64,000 bases of DNA from Sinotaia quadrata (GCA_028829895.1 CM054183.1:72077071-72141070), one strand, 5' to 3'. Shown: positions 45,270 through 57,452, numbered from the stretch's first letter. Notes: generated by a model from the sequence alone, not told the origin. Translations and numbers: made by a program.

Positions 45270-45292
45270 GTGTGTGTGTGTGCGCGCGCGCG
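45213..45292. repeat. (TG)n with (CG)n end
   Basis: About 35 TG units with two TATG interruptions, then GCGCGCGCGCG. Confidence 0.96.
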
Positions 45293-45760
45293 TTGGCTCG
45301 CTTGGGAGTGCTTCTGTTTGTGCATTTGTGAGAAAATGTGGGTGTGAGTGAGTGAAAGAGAGCGTGGGTAGATGGACTGTGTGCGCTTGTGACCTAGATT
45401 CTCGGAACTTGTAAGCGTACGGATGACATTTAAATAGCTTATACACCAAATCTAGACGAGAAAGTCACTCTAAAGCCCATTAATATTAATTAGTGCTGTG
45501 CGACGTCTTGGGATGAGAAGGCGATGACAGAAGTTTTAGTCACCTGTTGAAATGACCATTGGTCAGTAATTAGGCCAGCTCCCAGGACAACGGGACTATC
45601 GAGACGAAAGTAAAAAAAAATCAAAAAACGAAGAGTGTTTCAAGATTAGAATGTGTTTTCTTTTTATTTGTTGATTGGCGTCAGAGTAGTGGAGTTACTA
45701 GACGATAATTTCGGCCGACTAGGGTAGTGGTTTATTTTCCTACAAACTACCGACATCGTT
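45293..45760. other. Unique stretch
   Basis: GC-richer than neighbours. The frames on both strands run out of the microsatellite. No exon called. Confidence 0.4.
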
Positions 45761-45762
45761 TA

Positions 45763-46835
45763 TTCCTTGTAAAAAGAGAAAGGTTAAATTAACCATATCA
45801 TTAAATCCTTGTAAAAAGAGAAAGGTTAAATTAACCATATCATTAAATCCTTGTAAAAAGAGAAAGGTTAAATTAACCATATCATTAAATCCTTGTAAAA
45901 AGAGAAAGGTTAAATTAACCATATCATTAAATCCTTGTAAAAAGAGAAAGGTTAAATTAACCATATCATTAAATCCTTGTAAAAAGAGAAAGGTTAAATT
46001 AACCATATCATTAAATCCTTGTAAAAAGAGAAAGGTTAAATTAACCATATCATTAAATCCTTGTAAAAAGAGAAAGGTTAAATTAACCATATCATTAAAT
46101 CCTTGTAAAAAGAGAAAGGTTAAATTAACCATATCATTAAATCCTTGTAAAAAGAGAAAGGTTAAATTAACCATATCATTAAATCCTTGTAAAAAGAGAA
46201 AGGTTAAATTAACCATATCATTAAATCCTTGTAAAAAGAGAAAGGTTAAATTAACCATATCATTAAATCCTTGTAAAAAGAGAAAGGTTAAATTAACCAT
46301 ATCATTAAATCCTTGTAAAAAGAGAAAGGTTAAATTAACCATATCATTAAATCCTTGTAAAAAGAGAAAGGTTAAATTAACCATATCATTAAATCCTTGT
46401 AAAAAGAGAAAGGTTAAATTAACCATATCATTAAATCCTTGTAAAAAGAGAAAGGTTAAATTAACCATATCATTAAATCCTTGTAAAAAGAGAAAGGTTA
46501 AATTAACCATATCATTAAATCCTTGTAAAAAGAGAAAGGTTAAATTAACCATATCATTAAATCCTTGTAAAAAGAGAAAGGTTAAATTAACCATATCATT
46601 AAATCCTTGTAAAAAGAGAAAGGTTAAATTAACCATATCATTAAATCCTTGTAAAAAGAGAAAGGTTAAATTAACCATATCATTAAATCCTTGTAAAAAG
46701 AGAAAGGTTAAATTAACCATATCATTAAATCCTTGTAAAAAGAGAAAGGTTAAATTAACCATATCATTAAATCCTTGTAAAAAGAGAAAGGTTAAATTAA
46801 CCATATCATTAAATCCTTGTAAAAAGAGAAAGGCT
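45763..46835. repeat. 42-bp minisatellite, about 25 virtually identical copies
   Basis: Core TTGTAAAAAGAGAAAGGTTA then AATTAACCATATCATTAAA. No differences seen across about 1 kb; decayed copies follow at 46,836-46,950. Each unit holds the palindrome GGTTAAATTAACC. The minus-strand frame of 354 codons (repeating VNLTFLFLQGFNDM) is the longest in the window and is array-derived. Confidence 0.97.
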
Positions 46836-46984
46836 ATTATTAAATCCTTTTAAAAGGTGAAAGGTTAAATTAATTTAATCAGACAAAAATAATCACATCA
46901 AAAATTCCTTTAAAAAAGAGAAAGGTTAAATTAACTACATCATTACTGAAATGCAAGAAGAGAGATATCGAGGTGTGTAAATAG

Positions 46985-47245
46985 ATAGACGTTGAAATAT
47001 ATGTACATAATTATTTTATAATAAAGACAGAGACATTGAAATATATCTACATAATTATTTCATAATAAAGACAGAGACATTGAAATATATCTACACAATT
47101 ATTTCATAATAAAGACAGAGACATTGAAATATATGTACATAATTATTTCATAATAAAGACAGAGACATTGAAATATGTGTACATAATTATTTCATAATAA
47201 AGACAGAGACATTGAAATATGTGTACATAATTATTTCATAATAGA
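46985..47245. repeat. 44-bp minisatellite, 6 copies
   Basis: Core CATAATTATTTCATAATAAA then GACAGAGACATTGAAATAT. Confidence 0.94.
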
Positions 47246-47533
47246 GATATTGAATGATACCGTATCATTTTTCAGTGCTTAATAAGACACGTTAATATGT
47301 AACCACATCAGTAAAGCAGTACACACTGAAAAATATTAATACATAAACATATTTTTTTATTGCAAACAAAGAGACATTGATTTGTAAACGCACTATTATT
47401 TACAGAGATACTCATTACGTAACTTTATCTTTATTTCAGTAGTAACAGAGAGAGAAATCTATATGTAACCGCGGCATTATTTCAGTGGAAATACACAGAG
47501 AGACTGATATGTAACTACATCATCATTGGAGAG

Positions 47534-47536
<3 letters not shown>
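47246..47536. other. Degenerate sequence
   Basis: Traces of GAGACATTGA(T)TTGTAAC units about 60-70 bp apart; otherwise nothing. Confidence 0.4.

Positions 47537-47622
<86 letters not shown>
47537..47622. repeat. (TG)n-(AG)n microsatellite
   Basis: About 28 TG units then about 14 AG units. Confidence 0.97.
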
Positions 47623-47625
<3 letters not shown>

Positions 47626-47839
47626 AAGTGTGTAATCGTGACATTTTTTTAATTTCATACAGACTAGATACCGAATTGGATCATGTTTGGAAACCCTTAT
47701 TCTTATTCCAAAGAGGGTAAACACTAAATTCCAAATAAGAAAACGCTTTAAACTGAGTAATAACTGAATTTTAAATATAATAAAGAGTAAAGATTAAATT
47801 TATAATATTAAAAACTCTTTCATTATATCATATTTGATT

Positions 47840-48265
47840 AACACTAAACTCAAACATGGAGTTAGTTCAGATTGGATAAACACTGAACTCAAACATGGAG
47901 TTAGTTCAGATTGGATAAACACTGTAGTCAATACGAAGTTAGTTCAGACTGGGTTCCCTGAACTCTAATATGAAATTAGTTCAGACTGAGCAAACCCTTA
48001 ACTCAAATATGGAATTAGTTCAGACTGAGCAAACCCTAACTCAAATATGGAATTAGTTCAGACTGAGCAAACCCTTAACTCAAATATGGAATTAGTTCAG
48101 ACTGAGCAAACCCTAACTCAAATATGGAATTAGTTCAGACTGAACAAACCCTAACTCAAACATGGAATTAGTTCAGACTGGGCAAACCATGAGCTCAAAT
48201 ATGAAATTAGTTCAGACTGAGCAAACCCTGAACTCATATATGGAATTATCTCAAACTGGGAAAAC
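47840..48265. repeat. 38-bp minisatellite, about 11 copies
   Basis: Core AATATGGAATTAGTTCAGAC then TGAGCAAACCCTAACTCA. The plus frame runs on past the array for 40 codons (TAIDLSEMTTISLKLKTEYS) to a stop at 48,395; this tail is unrepeated but has no other support. Confidence 0.92.
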
Positions 48266-48477
48266 AGAGAGTAATAATGATGTTTCTACTGCTATTGATT
48301 TAAGTGAAATGACGACAATCTCTCTAAAGCTAAAAACAGAATACTCAAAATTAGCTAAAGGCTCTGGGACCCAAAAGATATTGTCTTTTCTTTAATCACA
48401 TCGATAATTCTATTTCAGATGCCCTCTGGACCTGTTTCTTTGTCCTCTCGCCTTGTCTTCTATGAGATTTACATCAA

Positions 48478-48600
48478 GTGCCCCCACCCCCACCCCCACC
48501 ACCATCATGCACTGCTGTCAGGTTTACGTCAAGCGGCCCCTCATCACACATTTCTGTCAGGTTTACGTCAAGCGGCCCCTCATCACGTACTTTTTCAGTC
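48478..48600. repeat. C-rich tract and ~41-bp duplication
   Basis: CCCCCACCCCCACCCCCACC at about 48,481-48,501 gives G-runs on the minus strand (G-quadruplex potential). Then two copies of TGTCAGGTTTACGTCAAGCG plus GCCCCTCATCAC. Confidence 0.85.
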
Positions 48601-48689
48601 AGCAGTAATTTAGTTCTTTTTCACTTACCAAGCAGTTCTTTTCCACTTACCAAGTTTTAAAACAATTATTTGTTACAAATTAAACAACA

Positions 48690-49020
48690 AGACAAGTTTG
48701 TTGAAGGATTCCTGAAATAGGCAATCTTAGACAAATTTGTTGAAAGTCTCCTGAAATAGGCAATCTTAGATAAATTTGTTGAAAGTCTCCTGAAATAGGG
48801 CAATCTTAGACAAACTAGTAAACTAGGGGCAACATTTGACAAATCTGTTTAAAGACATTAAACGAGTTTGTTTAAAGCCCTTTAAACTAGAAAAATCTCA
48901 GACCAGTTTCTTTAAAGACCTTGAAGCTGGAGAAATCTCACACAAGTTTGTTTAAAGACCTTGAAAGTAGAGACAATCTCATACAAGTCGGTTAAAAAAC
49001 TTTAAACAAGGAATATTTAT
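48690..49020. repeat. ~45-bp degenerate minisatellite, about 7 copies
   Basis: Left core TTGTTGAAAGTCTCCTGAAA; right core CAAGTTTGTTTAAAGACCTT. The two are related. Confidence 0.8.
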
Positions 49021-49029
49021 TTGGAAAAT

Positions 49030-49537
49030 GTTTACAAGTTTTTGATTCTGTTTCTGGCGTGAAGCAATCTGGACACGTGGCATGCAGAACAGAAGAACAA
49101 TTTGGATTCTGGGACATGTGATACGCAAGAAAACAAACAAAAGTTTATTTCTGGGACCTCAGATACCTAGCAAACGAAACAGTTTGATTTCTGGGACCTC
49201 TTGAAGCAGTTAAAAAAGCAGTGCTGGAGCTTTGACTCGTCGAGTATAATTGTGATTTGCTATAGACATAATAGTTTTGTTTGTGGGACTTGATATGATA
49301 TGCAGGAAGACTTATTAGTTTTTGTTTTGAGAGCAAGCTGTGACATGCTAGACGGCAGAAGAGTTTGATTTCTGGGACAAATTGTGACATGCTAGACAAC
49401 AGAATGATTTGGTTTCTGGGACAAGTTGTGACATGCAAAGCAGCAGAATAAATATATGCTTTGATATGCTAGAGGACACAATAAATATCTTTGACATACT
49501 AGAGGACATAATAAATATCTTTGACATACTAGAGGAC
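49030..49537. repeat. ~45-bp then 30-bp minisatellite
   Basis: Left units: GATTTCTGGGACAAATTGTG ACATGCTAGA. From 49,455 the unit shortens to CTAGAGGACACAATAAATAT plus CTTTGACATA. The 30-bp array is interrupted at 49,538 and continues at 51,400. Confidence 0.88.
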
Positions 49538-51399
49538 TGTCACAGGAAAGGATGAACAAAAATTATATTTTATTTCACAAATAAAAACCGCTAACAAAAT
49601 TAGGAGAAGTAACCAGAGTTTTGTTATTATGCATATATGTATTATGTAACTCCAGTAACAGTCACCTAAGATCTCTTTAGCTAGACAGACGTTGTAGACA
49701 CTGTGTGTGTTATCATTTCATGTTAAATATATATATATATTTAGAGAGACATGTATTGAGTGAATTAGAGTAATCATGCATGACTGATCACATGTTGTTT
49801 ACAAAGAAGAAAGCCAATGTGTACTAGTATAGAGTGAATTAGAGTAATCAAGTATGACTGATCACATGTTGTTTACAAAGAAGAAAGCCAATGTGTACTA
49901 GAATTGATGACAGAGACCATGCAGCACGATGAAAATAAACATTCAAAGACAAATCATGTCATGAGACATGAAGCTTCTGGAAGTTTTTGAAAACTTTTAG
50001 CGAGGCTATATAAGGGAGAAAGGAAGATTTTTACACTCATACTGGAAACGTGGATTCATGTGAAGACATCGCACTTCATATGTATGAATTTCTCATATAC
50101 AGAGATTTCATAAAGCTGAAAATATCTCTTTCCATCCATTTTCCATCCGTCTGCTGCCAAATATTGAGTAAGGAGGGAACATTACCAGTATATTTTTTGG
50201 CAGAGTGGGACAGTTCGCCATCAAGACAGCTTATGCACGCGATGTTGGTTGTATGCAGTTAACGACACAAGAGGCTATTTTTTGTTCTCCCCTCTCTGAG
50301 CTTGTTTGACTTCATATCCCCAGTTGAGGAGACAACACCTACGTTTTTCCTACGGAACATACTAGGATTTTTGCACTTGATAGAATGCAATGACACATCC
50401 CATTGGACGATTCATCCAATAATGTTCAACGTCGTTGGGTTCTTCAGTTAACACCGCAACCAGCAAATAACGGACAATTATCGAGGTTGGCAACAGTCAA
50501 CTGAGCATCAGATTTTTCCCTTGCAATAATCTGAAGAGGTGCCTAGACTCCTGCAGGTCTACACTGCGATGCAGCCATTGCGTCATATCTTCCCTTGAAG
50601 TACCCTTATGAGCGATGTGTGAGATTACATCATCTTCTTGGAACTCTGACATTACCTAGTAATAATTAGCAAGGCAAAGCAGATCTAGAACTTTTGAGAT
50701 TAAGAACATTTAAATCTTAACGCATCTAGGACTCTTAAGAATATGAATACTGAATCTATTCTGTTTATATCCATTACTATTGTATCATTTGTGAAATATG
50801 AACTTTAGACTAATGTTAAAATTCATGCCTATTTTGTATGTGAATTATTGTTGAAGCAGTCCCATTTGCAGCATAAGAATTGTGTAGTTAATCTTTATTT
50901 TACAGTTTGAATTTCATCATTTTCATCTCCCCTTAAATTCCCACAGATTGTATGACATTGGAAAGTTGAATGTTTGACTAATCACTGTGCGAAAGAGTAG
51001 TGCCCCCTTTAAATCAGGAAATAAATAACCTGATTTAACCATTTTCAGCTATCTTGTTATTCACAGTTTTTGAGAGGGGCAAAAGAATTTGAATTTATAA
51101 AGAATTTAAAAAGAATTTATATTGTTTTGTACCGTTCGTCTGTTTATTCTCTTTCATGATACTCGCTCACAGCATACACAGCCAATAAAACGTTCCTTTG
51201 CATGACATAATAAAACTGGGCCCCACCCAAACATCAATGGTGTATGTCATTGTGTGTCTATGTAACAACCTGACACGACGTATTACTGGCACGTCACACG
51301 GGATTTTCTTGGAGATACACCGGAGCAAGCCAAACAGACTTCACTCCTTGAATCACTAACTTCAGCTCGAGCCGGCTTCACATCGGCGTTTCCGTGACA
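49538..51399 (+). mobile_element. Probable solo LTR, 1,862 bp, with 5-bp target duplication
   Basis: Seen: the element starts TGTCACAGGAAA and ends TTTCCGTGACA, giving TG...CA with a short inverted repeat. It is flanked by AGGAC on both sides (49,533-49,537 and 51,400-51,404), inside a 30-bp array whose intact unit reads CTAGAGGACACA. A TATATAAG at 50,007-50,014 and AATAAA at 51,184 fit U3, R and U5. An 83-bp internal duplication (AGAGTGAATTAGAGTAATCA) lies at 49,755-49,900. No gag/pol frame. Knowledge: 5-bp duplications and TG..CA ends mark LTR elements. The size is large for an LTR; a small non-autonomous element is the alternative. Confidence 0.78.
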
Positions 51400-51685
51400 A
51401 GGACACAATAAATATCTTTGACATACTAGAGGATACAATAAATATCTTTGACATACTAGAGGACACAATAAATATCTTTGACATACTAGAGGACACAATA
51501 AATATCTTTGACATACTAGAGGACACAATAAATATCTTTGACATGCTAGAGGACACAATAAATATCTTTGATATGCTAGACGACACAATAAATATATGGT
51601 CTGACATACTAGAGGACAGGATAGATGCATGCTTTGACATGCTAGAGGATACAATAAATATATGTTTTTACATGCTATAGGACAG
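51400..51685. repeat. 30-bp minisatellite, continuation
   Basis: Same CTAGAGGACACAATAAATAT CTTTGACATA unit as before the LTR, about 8 copies; the last two are diverged (ATGTTTTTACATG). Confidence 0.94.
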
Positions 51686-51744
51686 AACAACAACAGCTTC
51701 TGGAACACAGATTGTGGCACACTTTCACTTTGTCTTACCTTGTG

Positions 51745-52185
51745 CTTTGATAGGAATTGCGTTTTTTGACAGAAATGTGTCCTTTGATAGGAATTGCGTT
51801 CTTTGACAGAAATATGTGCTTTGATAGGAATTGCGTTCTTTGACAGAAATGTGTTCTTTGATAGGAATTGCGTTCTTTGACAGAAATGTCTGCTTTGATA
51901 GGAATTGTGTTCTTTGACAGAAATGTATCCTTTGATAGGAATTGCGTTCTTTGACAGAAATATTTGCTTTGATAAAAATTGCGTTCTTTGACAGAAATGT
52001 GTGCTTTGAAAGGAATTGCGTTCTTGCACAGAAATGTGTCCTTTGGTAGCAATTGCGTTCTTTGGCAGAAATGTGTCCTTTGATAGGAATTGCGTTCTTT
52101 GACAGAAATGTGTCCTTTGATAGGAATTGCGTTTTTTGACAAAAATGTGTCCTTTGATAGGAATTGCGTTCTTTCACAGGAACCA
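51745..52185. repeat. 37-bp minisatellite, 12 copies
   Basis: Core GATAGGAATTGCGTTCTTTG then ACAGAAATGTGTCCTTT. With period 37 the same peptide (SKNAIPIKGHISVKERNSYQ) cycles through all three minus frames, giving several long overlapping frames. Confidence 0.95.
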
Positions 52186-52187
52186 TG

Positions 52188-52325
52188 TTTGTTTACAATA
52201 ACAGTTGTAAACATGCGTAATAGTTTAATTAATGCCTGATTTCATTTTTATAACCGTGTTTGTTTACAATAACAGTTGTAAACATGCGTAATAGTTTACG
52301 TATTGCATTTTTCATTTTTATAACA
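52188..52325. repeat. 68-bp tandem duplication
   Basis: Two copies from GTTTGTTTACAATAACAGTT; each contains the inverted repeat GTTTACAA-TAACA-GTTGTAAAC. Confidence 0.92.
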
Positions 52326-53260
52326 ATTATTTCAAGGCTACTTGTTTATAAATAGTACTGTAGGAAAAACTCGAACGAAAATAGAATTATGATTATTTGC
52401 ATCTTCTTCCTACTTCCACTCCTATTGTAACTTAAGACGACTTTATGACGTCATTCTTTATATTAGTGTCACTGATACTACATTATTTCCCAAATACATT
52501 TCCAGATTTATTGATTTATTTCATTTATTTTAGATCAACGCACACGAAAACAAACACATAAAGTGACGCTTGTATCGGTCAGTTGGGAATAAAATTATAT
52601 TTTTGACTCGAAGCACAAAACTCTGTATGAGTGAGTGCGACTCAACCACAACATTCTGTCTCCCAGCGGTCACTTGTGCTGATATCGAACGTCACACGGA
52701 ATAGCTCGGTCCACCGGATTATCATCATGTCGCGACCAGTAATCAAGAACGAAACTGCCCCTTCATATAAGACCTTTACCCCAACCCCCTTCCATTATTT
52801 CTCCCTTGACTATTCAGCACAATAAAAAGACATTGTTATTCGGAGTCTAAGCTTCCCTGGGGTAACTAAATTTGGTGAACATTGGCGTCGCTGTCACTGT
52901 TCAATATGCATCTAGCAGAAGTCCCCGCAAGGCACGCAAGCTCCTTGAGGCCTGACTCGGTTCGCGCAAGAAATCGTCACTATCATTTTCTTCTCAGGAG
53001 ATCCGTTATCAGTTCACGTGTATTACAATGTTTGATTTTGCAAACATGTATGCAGTGAACATTTTCAGTCGTCTCGTTTAGGCCAGGCTTTATGTCATGA
53101 CCTCAGGAACTGAAATATCCTGAGTCTATCAAGGTTAAGTCTGACGTCATTTACCACGTCATAAACAATTGCAATAGGGCTCAGAAAAGCCAGAGGGATA
53201 CATTTTCTTTCAGCTTCTTTTTCATCCATTTCAGTCTCCAAGCAAGGATGTTCTGGTCCG
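52326..53260. other. Longest non-array island in the right half
   Basis: GC is higher than average at 52,600-53,000. A plus frame at 52,631-52,825 (64 codons) has no splice support. A good acceptor (CATTTTCTTCTCAG|GAG, exon from 52,998) precedes 27 codons EIRYQFTCITMFDFANMYAV... to a stop at 53,081, but two other frames are also open for 12-19 codons, so I do not call an exon. Confidence 0.35.
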
Positions 53261-53267
53261 GTCGCAA

Positions 53268-53945
53268 GTCGACATCTATGGGCTCTAAACGTTTGGCTTG
53301 TTGCAAGTCGACATCTATGGGCTCTAAACGTTTGGCTTGTTGCAAGTCGACATCTATGGGCTCTAAACGTTTGGCTTGTTGCAAGTCGGCATCTATGGGC
53401 TCTAAACGTTTGGCTTGTTGCAAGTCGACATCTATGGGCTCTAAACGTTTGGCTTGTTGCAAGTCGACATCTATGGACTCTAAACGAGTAGACCTATCTC
53501 AAGTCGACATCTATGGGTTCTAAACGAGTAGACCTATCTCAAGTCGACATCTATGGGCTCTAAACGTTTGGCTCGTTGCAAGTCGACATCTATGGACTCT
53601 AAACGAGTAGACCTATCTCAAGTCGACATCTATGGGCTCTAAACGAGTAGACCTATTGCAAGTCGACATCTATGGGCTCTAAACGAGTAGACCTATCTCA
53701 AGTCGACATCTATGGGCTCTAAACGAGTAGACCTATTGCAAGTCGACATCTATGGGCTCTAAACGAGTAGACCTATCTCAAGTCGACATCTATGGGCTCT
53801 AAACGAGTAGACCTATTGCAAGTCGACATCTATGGGCTCTAAACGAGTAGACCTATCTCAAGTCGACATCTATGGGCTCTAAACGAGTAGACCTATTGCA
53901 AGTCGACATCTATGGGCTCTAAACGAGTAGACATATCTCAAGTCT
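53268..53945. repeat. 39/40-bp minisatellite with dimeric higher-order unit
   Basis: Core CAAGTCGACATCTATGGGCT then CTAAACG. Left six copies end TTTGGCTTGTTG (39 bp); right copies end AGTAGACCTATTG or AGTAGACCTATCT (40 bp) in strict alternation, an 80-bp unit repeated about five times. Confidence 0.95.
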
Positions 53946-54510
53946 GCATCAGTGGGCCAGTTTCAAGACAATCAAATAAGCCAATATGCCACTAAACTGA
54001 ATGCTAAGTAGTTTAGTGGACTTCTAAGCACTATGTAGTGTTTCACAAGCACAAATTTAGTTTTGGTCTACAAACACGCGTTTTACTTTTACTGGCAAGC
54101 TCCCTTATGAACTTGACTATTTTCATAGTTTTAGGACTACTGGCAAGCTCCCTTATGGGATAGTGTGATGTTTTATTGCCTCTCTTAAGGGAATTATATA
54201 CTACGGCACACAATAAAAAACTCTCCTGTGGTTTTGCTTTTAGTTAACCCCAGCCAAACATACAAATATAACAATTTTATTATATGTATAGATAATGCCT
54301 ACTGTTCATTCAAAACAATAGCTGGGTAGTTAATATATTGCTTAAAAAATATCTGTATATAGATTATAGAATAATCATTGAAAAGTATGTGTCAAACAAC
54401 AGACAAAACTGATATCAGATATTTTTAATGCAAAATGTGTTAATAGTTAAATTATGTTTTATAGTACATATAATTATATCTAAGATACTCCCAATACATA
54501 GGTCTGCACG
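53946..54510. other. Unique stretch
   Basis: A short duplication of ACTGGCAAGCTCCCTTATG at 54,091 and 54,139; otherwise no feature. Confidence 0.45.
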
Positions 54511-54514
54511 CATA

Positions 54515-54628
54515 AACACACATACGCACACGCACACACACACCATGACCAATACTGGTATGTCATGACCAACATCAAGTCTCCACAACAAAGGTCTGCA
54601 CACACAACACAACACACACACACACACA

Positions 54629-54667
<39 letters not shown>

Positions 54668-54688
54668 ACACACACACACACACACAAA
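54515..54688. repeat. Compound (CA)n microsatellite
   Basis: Three CA blocks separated by CATGACCAATACTGGTATG-type spacers, which themselves recur after the last block. Confidence 0.95.
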
Positions 54689-54821
54689 TGACATTGGTAT
54701 GCCATGATCTACATCTACATGACGTCATGATTAGATCCACTAGCGGTATTAGTTGGTTTAATTTCTCTGCTCGATTACATTACCAAATGTTTGTCTCCGT
54801 TTTTTACTGAACTTTTCAGTT

Positions 54822-54945
54822 CGAATGTAAACTTTTTTCAGATGTTTTTAATCTTCTATTAAAAGCAATCATTTCAAACATCATGTAAACTTTTTTCAGA
54901 TGTTTTTAATCTTCTATTAAAAGAAATCATTTCAAACATCATGAA
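54822..54945. repeat. 60-bp tandem duplication
   Basis: Two copies of ATGTAAACTTTTTTCAGATG ... AAATCATTTCAAACATC, nearly identical. Confidence 0.93.
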
Positions 54946-55099
54946 ATTATCTTCAAACTTTCGACGGTCTTCCAACTTCACTCTCATTGTGGAAATTGGC
55001 TTTCTGGTAAGAATCTAATTATAAATTGGTCATGTGACTGGTCATGATGCCAAATTCTTAGGGTGCTGTTATTTTGGAAGATATGAAACGCTACCTACA

Positions 55100-55210
55100 T
55101 TGCATTTGTTTGGTCGAGTTCCCTTCTAAATTGGTTGGCTGTTTGGTCGTGTTCCCTTTAAGTTAGTTGGCTGCTTGGTCGATTTCCCTTCTAATTTAGT
55201 TGGCTATTAC
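55100..55210. repeat. ~35-bp minisatellite, 3 copies
   Basis: Core TTTGGTCGAGTTCCCTTCTA then AATTGGTTGGCTG. Confidence 0.85.
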
Positions 55211-55299
55211 AAATGCAGCAAAATGCTTACTAACTCTGAGAATGTGGTTACTTTTCAGAACTTGTCAGATTATATTCCTAGACAGGAACAACTGAAGTC

Positions 55300-55440
55300 T
55301 GAATAAAACAACTATATGCATGTTTAGGAACAAATAAAGGCCTATATAGGAACAACTCGAGACCTACATAGGAACAACTAAAGGCCCTTTAGTAACAAGT
55401 GAACAAAAGCCTTTATGTGAAGAGCCAAAGGAACAACTGT
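55300..55440. repeat. ~22-30 bp degenerate repeat
   Basis: AGGAACAACTAAAGGCC-like units, about 5, weak. Confidence 0.6.
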
Positions 55441-56530
55441 AAACACTAAGACATTTGCAAAAGTATTCTTGGCAATATTCTTTATTATAAAACGGAATTG
55501 CTTACGTTTTTACCCTGCTCAATTATACAAATTTGAAGAAGTGAAAGAATTTTATCTGTTCAAATGATCTGACTGAGTAAAGAGGGAAGACTTTCATTGT
55601 TACCCATTCAGTCGCCACATAAAGGAATCGTACCTTCTCGCAGACAATGCTCGAGTTTGTTTCCTATTATTATATATTACATTATTATTATATTATTTAT
55701 TTTCCACTATTATTTCATTAATTATTATTATGTCATTTGTTTGCATGTATAATTATACTACACTATAACACTGAACACTATACTACAATACCCATTACGT
55801 TATTATATTTGTCCAGCTTAAAATTTTAAAAAATGATAGTTATTGTGTCAGTCATAAAGATTTAGGACGTCACTTGTACAGTACATGTCCATAACCACAA
55901 ACTCAGGCAAAGTGCCTTTATTTTAGTTACGCCCAACTGAATAGGAATTAATGGACAAAAATAACCACCACAGCTGAGAAGCTTAGCCATCTAGCATTCA
56001 GTGATCCTATAGTTTTGACACTACTCAAACCATGGGTGGTAGATCAGCTTGAGGATTGTGCAAGGTCGAAGTACCGAACAACTGGGACTGACTAGTCTAG
56101 AGTGCTAGTGCAAAAGGAGCCAAAGTTAGAGCTTTGTCAAATTTATCTTTTAAATCACTCCTCAAATTTTACTTTTACAAATGTTGAGAATCCCTGTCTA
56201 GATGTTTCAGGCCAGCCATCGCAAGTTTTGTGAATAGATTCATGGTTATTCTAATTTTGATTTCTGTCATTTTTCTTGTGACTTTTATTCAGTCGGGGGG
56301 GGGGGGGGGAAATATATATTTTATACATTCGTGAGTTGTTGTAAGTATACATATATATTTATTAAGTAATATTTTGTAGTCAGTAAAAGAGTGATTTAAT
56401 TTGGTAAGGAGCTTTATTTGACTTTTTGTAAAAATATATTTTGTATTTGTAGTCATTGAGAGATTGTAGTGGTGTCCATTTAATTTCGATAATGAGCAGT
56501 GCACTGATATATATCTATAATATTGTATAC
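55441..56530. other. Unique stretch
   Basis: ATT-rich at 55,660-55,760; a run of about 13 G at 56,296-56,309. The patch 55,960-56,120 (GGTGGTAGATCAGCTTGAGG) is GC-richer and may be an old transposon scrap. No exon called. Confidence 0.4.
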
Positions 56531-56735
56531 ACACTTTGTAACCATTCGAAGGATATCTTGTAGTGTGACGTGATGTTGTAACCATTCGAAGGGTATCTTG
56601 TAGTGTGACGTGATGTTGTAACCATTCGAAAGGTATCTTGTAGTGTGACGTGACGTTGTAACCATTAGAAGGGAATCTTGTAGTGTGACGTGATGTTGTA
56701 ACCATTAGAAGGGTATCTTGTAGTATGACGTGATG
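56530..56735. repeat. 40-bp minisatellite, 5 copies
   Basis: Core GTAACCATTCGAAGGGTATC then TTGTAGTGTGACGTGATGTT. Confidence 0.95.
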
Positions 56736-57220
56736 TTGATAGAGAACACAACAGATAAGTAATGTTAGTCAGTGGCAGTTGAGAAAGGTGGAATTGTATA
56801 TTTAGCAGCACAAAAATGAATGAAAGAATAGAGAATGTAATAAATATATTTTAATGGAAGATGGGAAAGGTCGAGTGAAAATGGATTTTCACTGCAGTAT
56901 GAGTTATGCTGTTGCAGGAATAATTGGCAGTGTCCTAATATTAATCTTGAAGCTCAAAAGTCGAGCACTTCACCCCGTTTCCCCCCGTTTCCTTGCTGAA
57001 ACCACGCCTGTACTTATGTATAGCTAACGCATACTTTCACTTCTTTCACCATCTGAGACTGGATGCTAACAGGAAAAGTAACCTACCAGATCAGATTATA
57101 TACAGTTATGAAATACCGTCTCCTAAATCTTTCTTTTATTACTGACGTGAAACGTTTGTGACATTCTCTTATGTTTGTTAGCCATAATACTTTGTACCAC
57201 GTCCTACCCACTGTCTACAA
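56736..57220. other. Unique stretch
   Basis: No repeat or exon recognised. CCCCGTTTCCCCCCGTTTCC at 56,972 is a short C-rich patch. Confidence 0.4.
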
Positions 57221-57221
57221 A

Positions 57222-57365
57222 CTGACGTTGTAGAGAGAGAGCATTAATAAACATTTATTAGATTTCTCGTGCTGACGTACAAGGAACATTGTGCTGACGT
57301 TGTAGAGAGAGAGCATTAATAAACATTTATTAGATTTCTCGTGCTGACGTACAAGGAACATTGTA
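57222..57365. repeat. 71-bp tandem duplication
   Basis: Two identical copies containing GACGTTGTAGAGAGAGAGCA and TCTCGTGCTGACGTACAAGG. Confidence 0.95.
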
Positions 57366-57452
57366 CTGAAGTGGTAAGAAAGTAAATATCGGTCGTAATC
57401 TTGTTATTATGATATGTCTATTCAGTAACATTCTATATATTTATGATTCAAT

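Noticed and set aside
45740..46804. 354-codon minus-strand open frame with 14-residue repeats
   Set aside because: It is the exact translation of a 42-bp array whose period is divisible by 3, with every repeat identical at DNA level, no splice or promoter context and no sign of protein-level constraint.
51283..52214. Several overlapping long minus-strand frames
   Set aside because: A 37-bp period makes one peptide cycle through all three frames; this is characteristic of a DNA repeat, not a gene.
52998..53081. Strong acceptor followed by 27 codons and a stop
   Set aside because: Other frames are similarly open, and no partner exon or polyadenylation signal was found.
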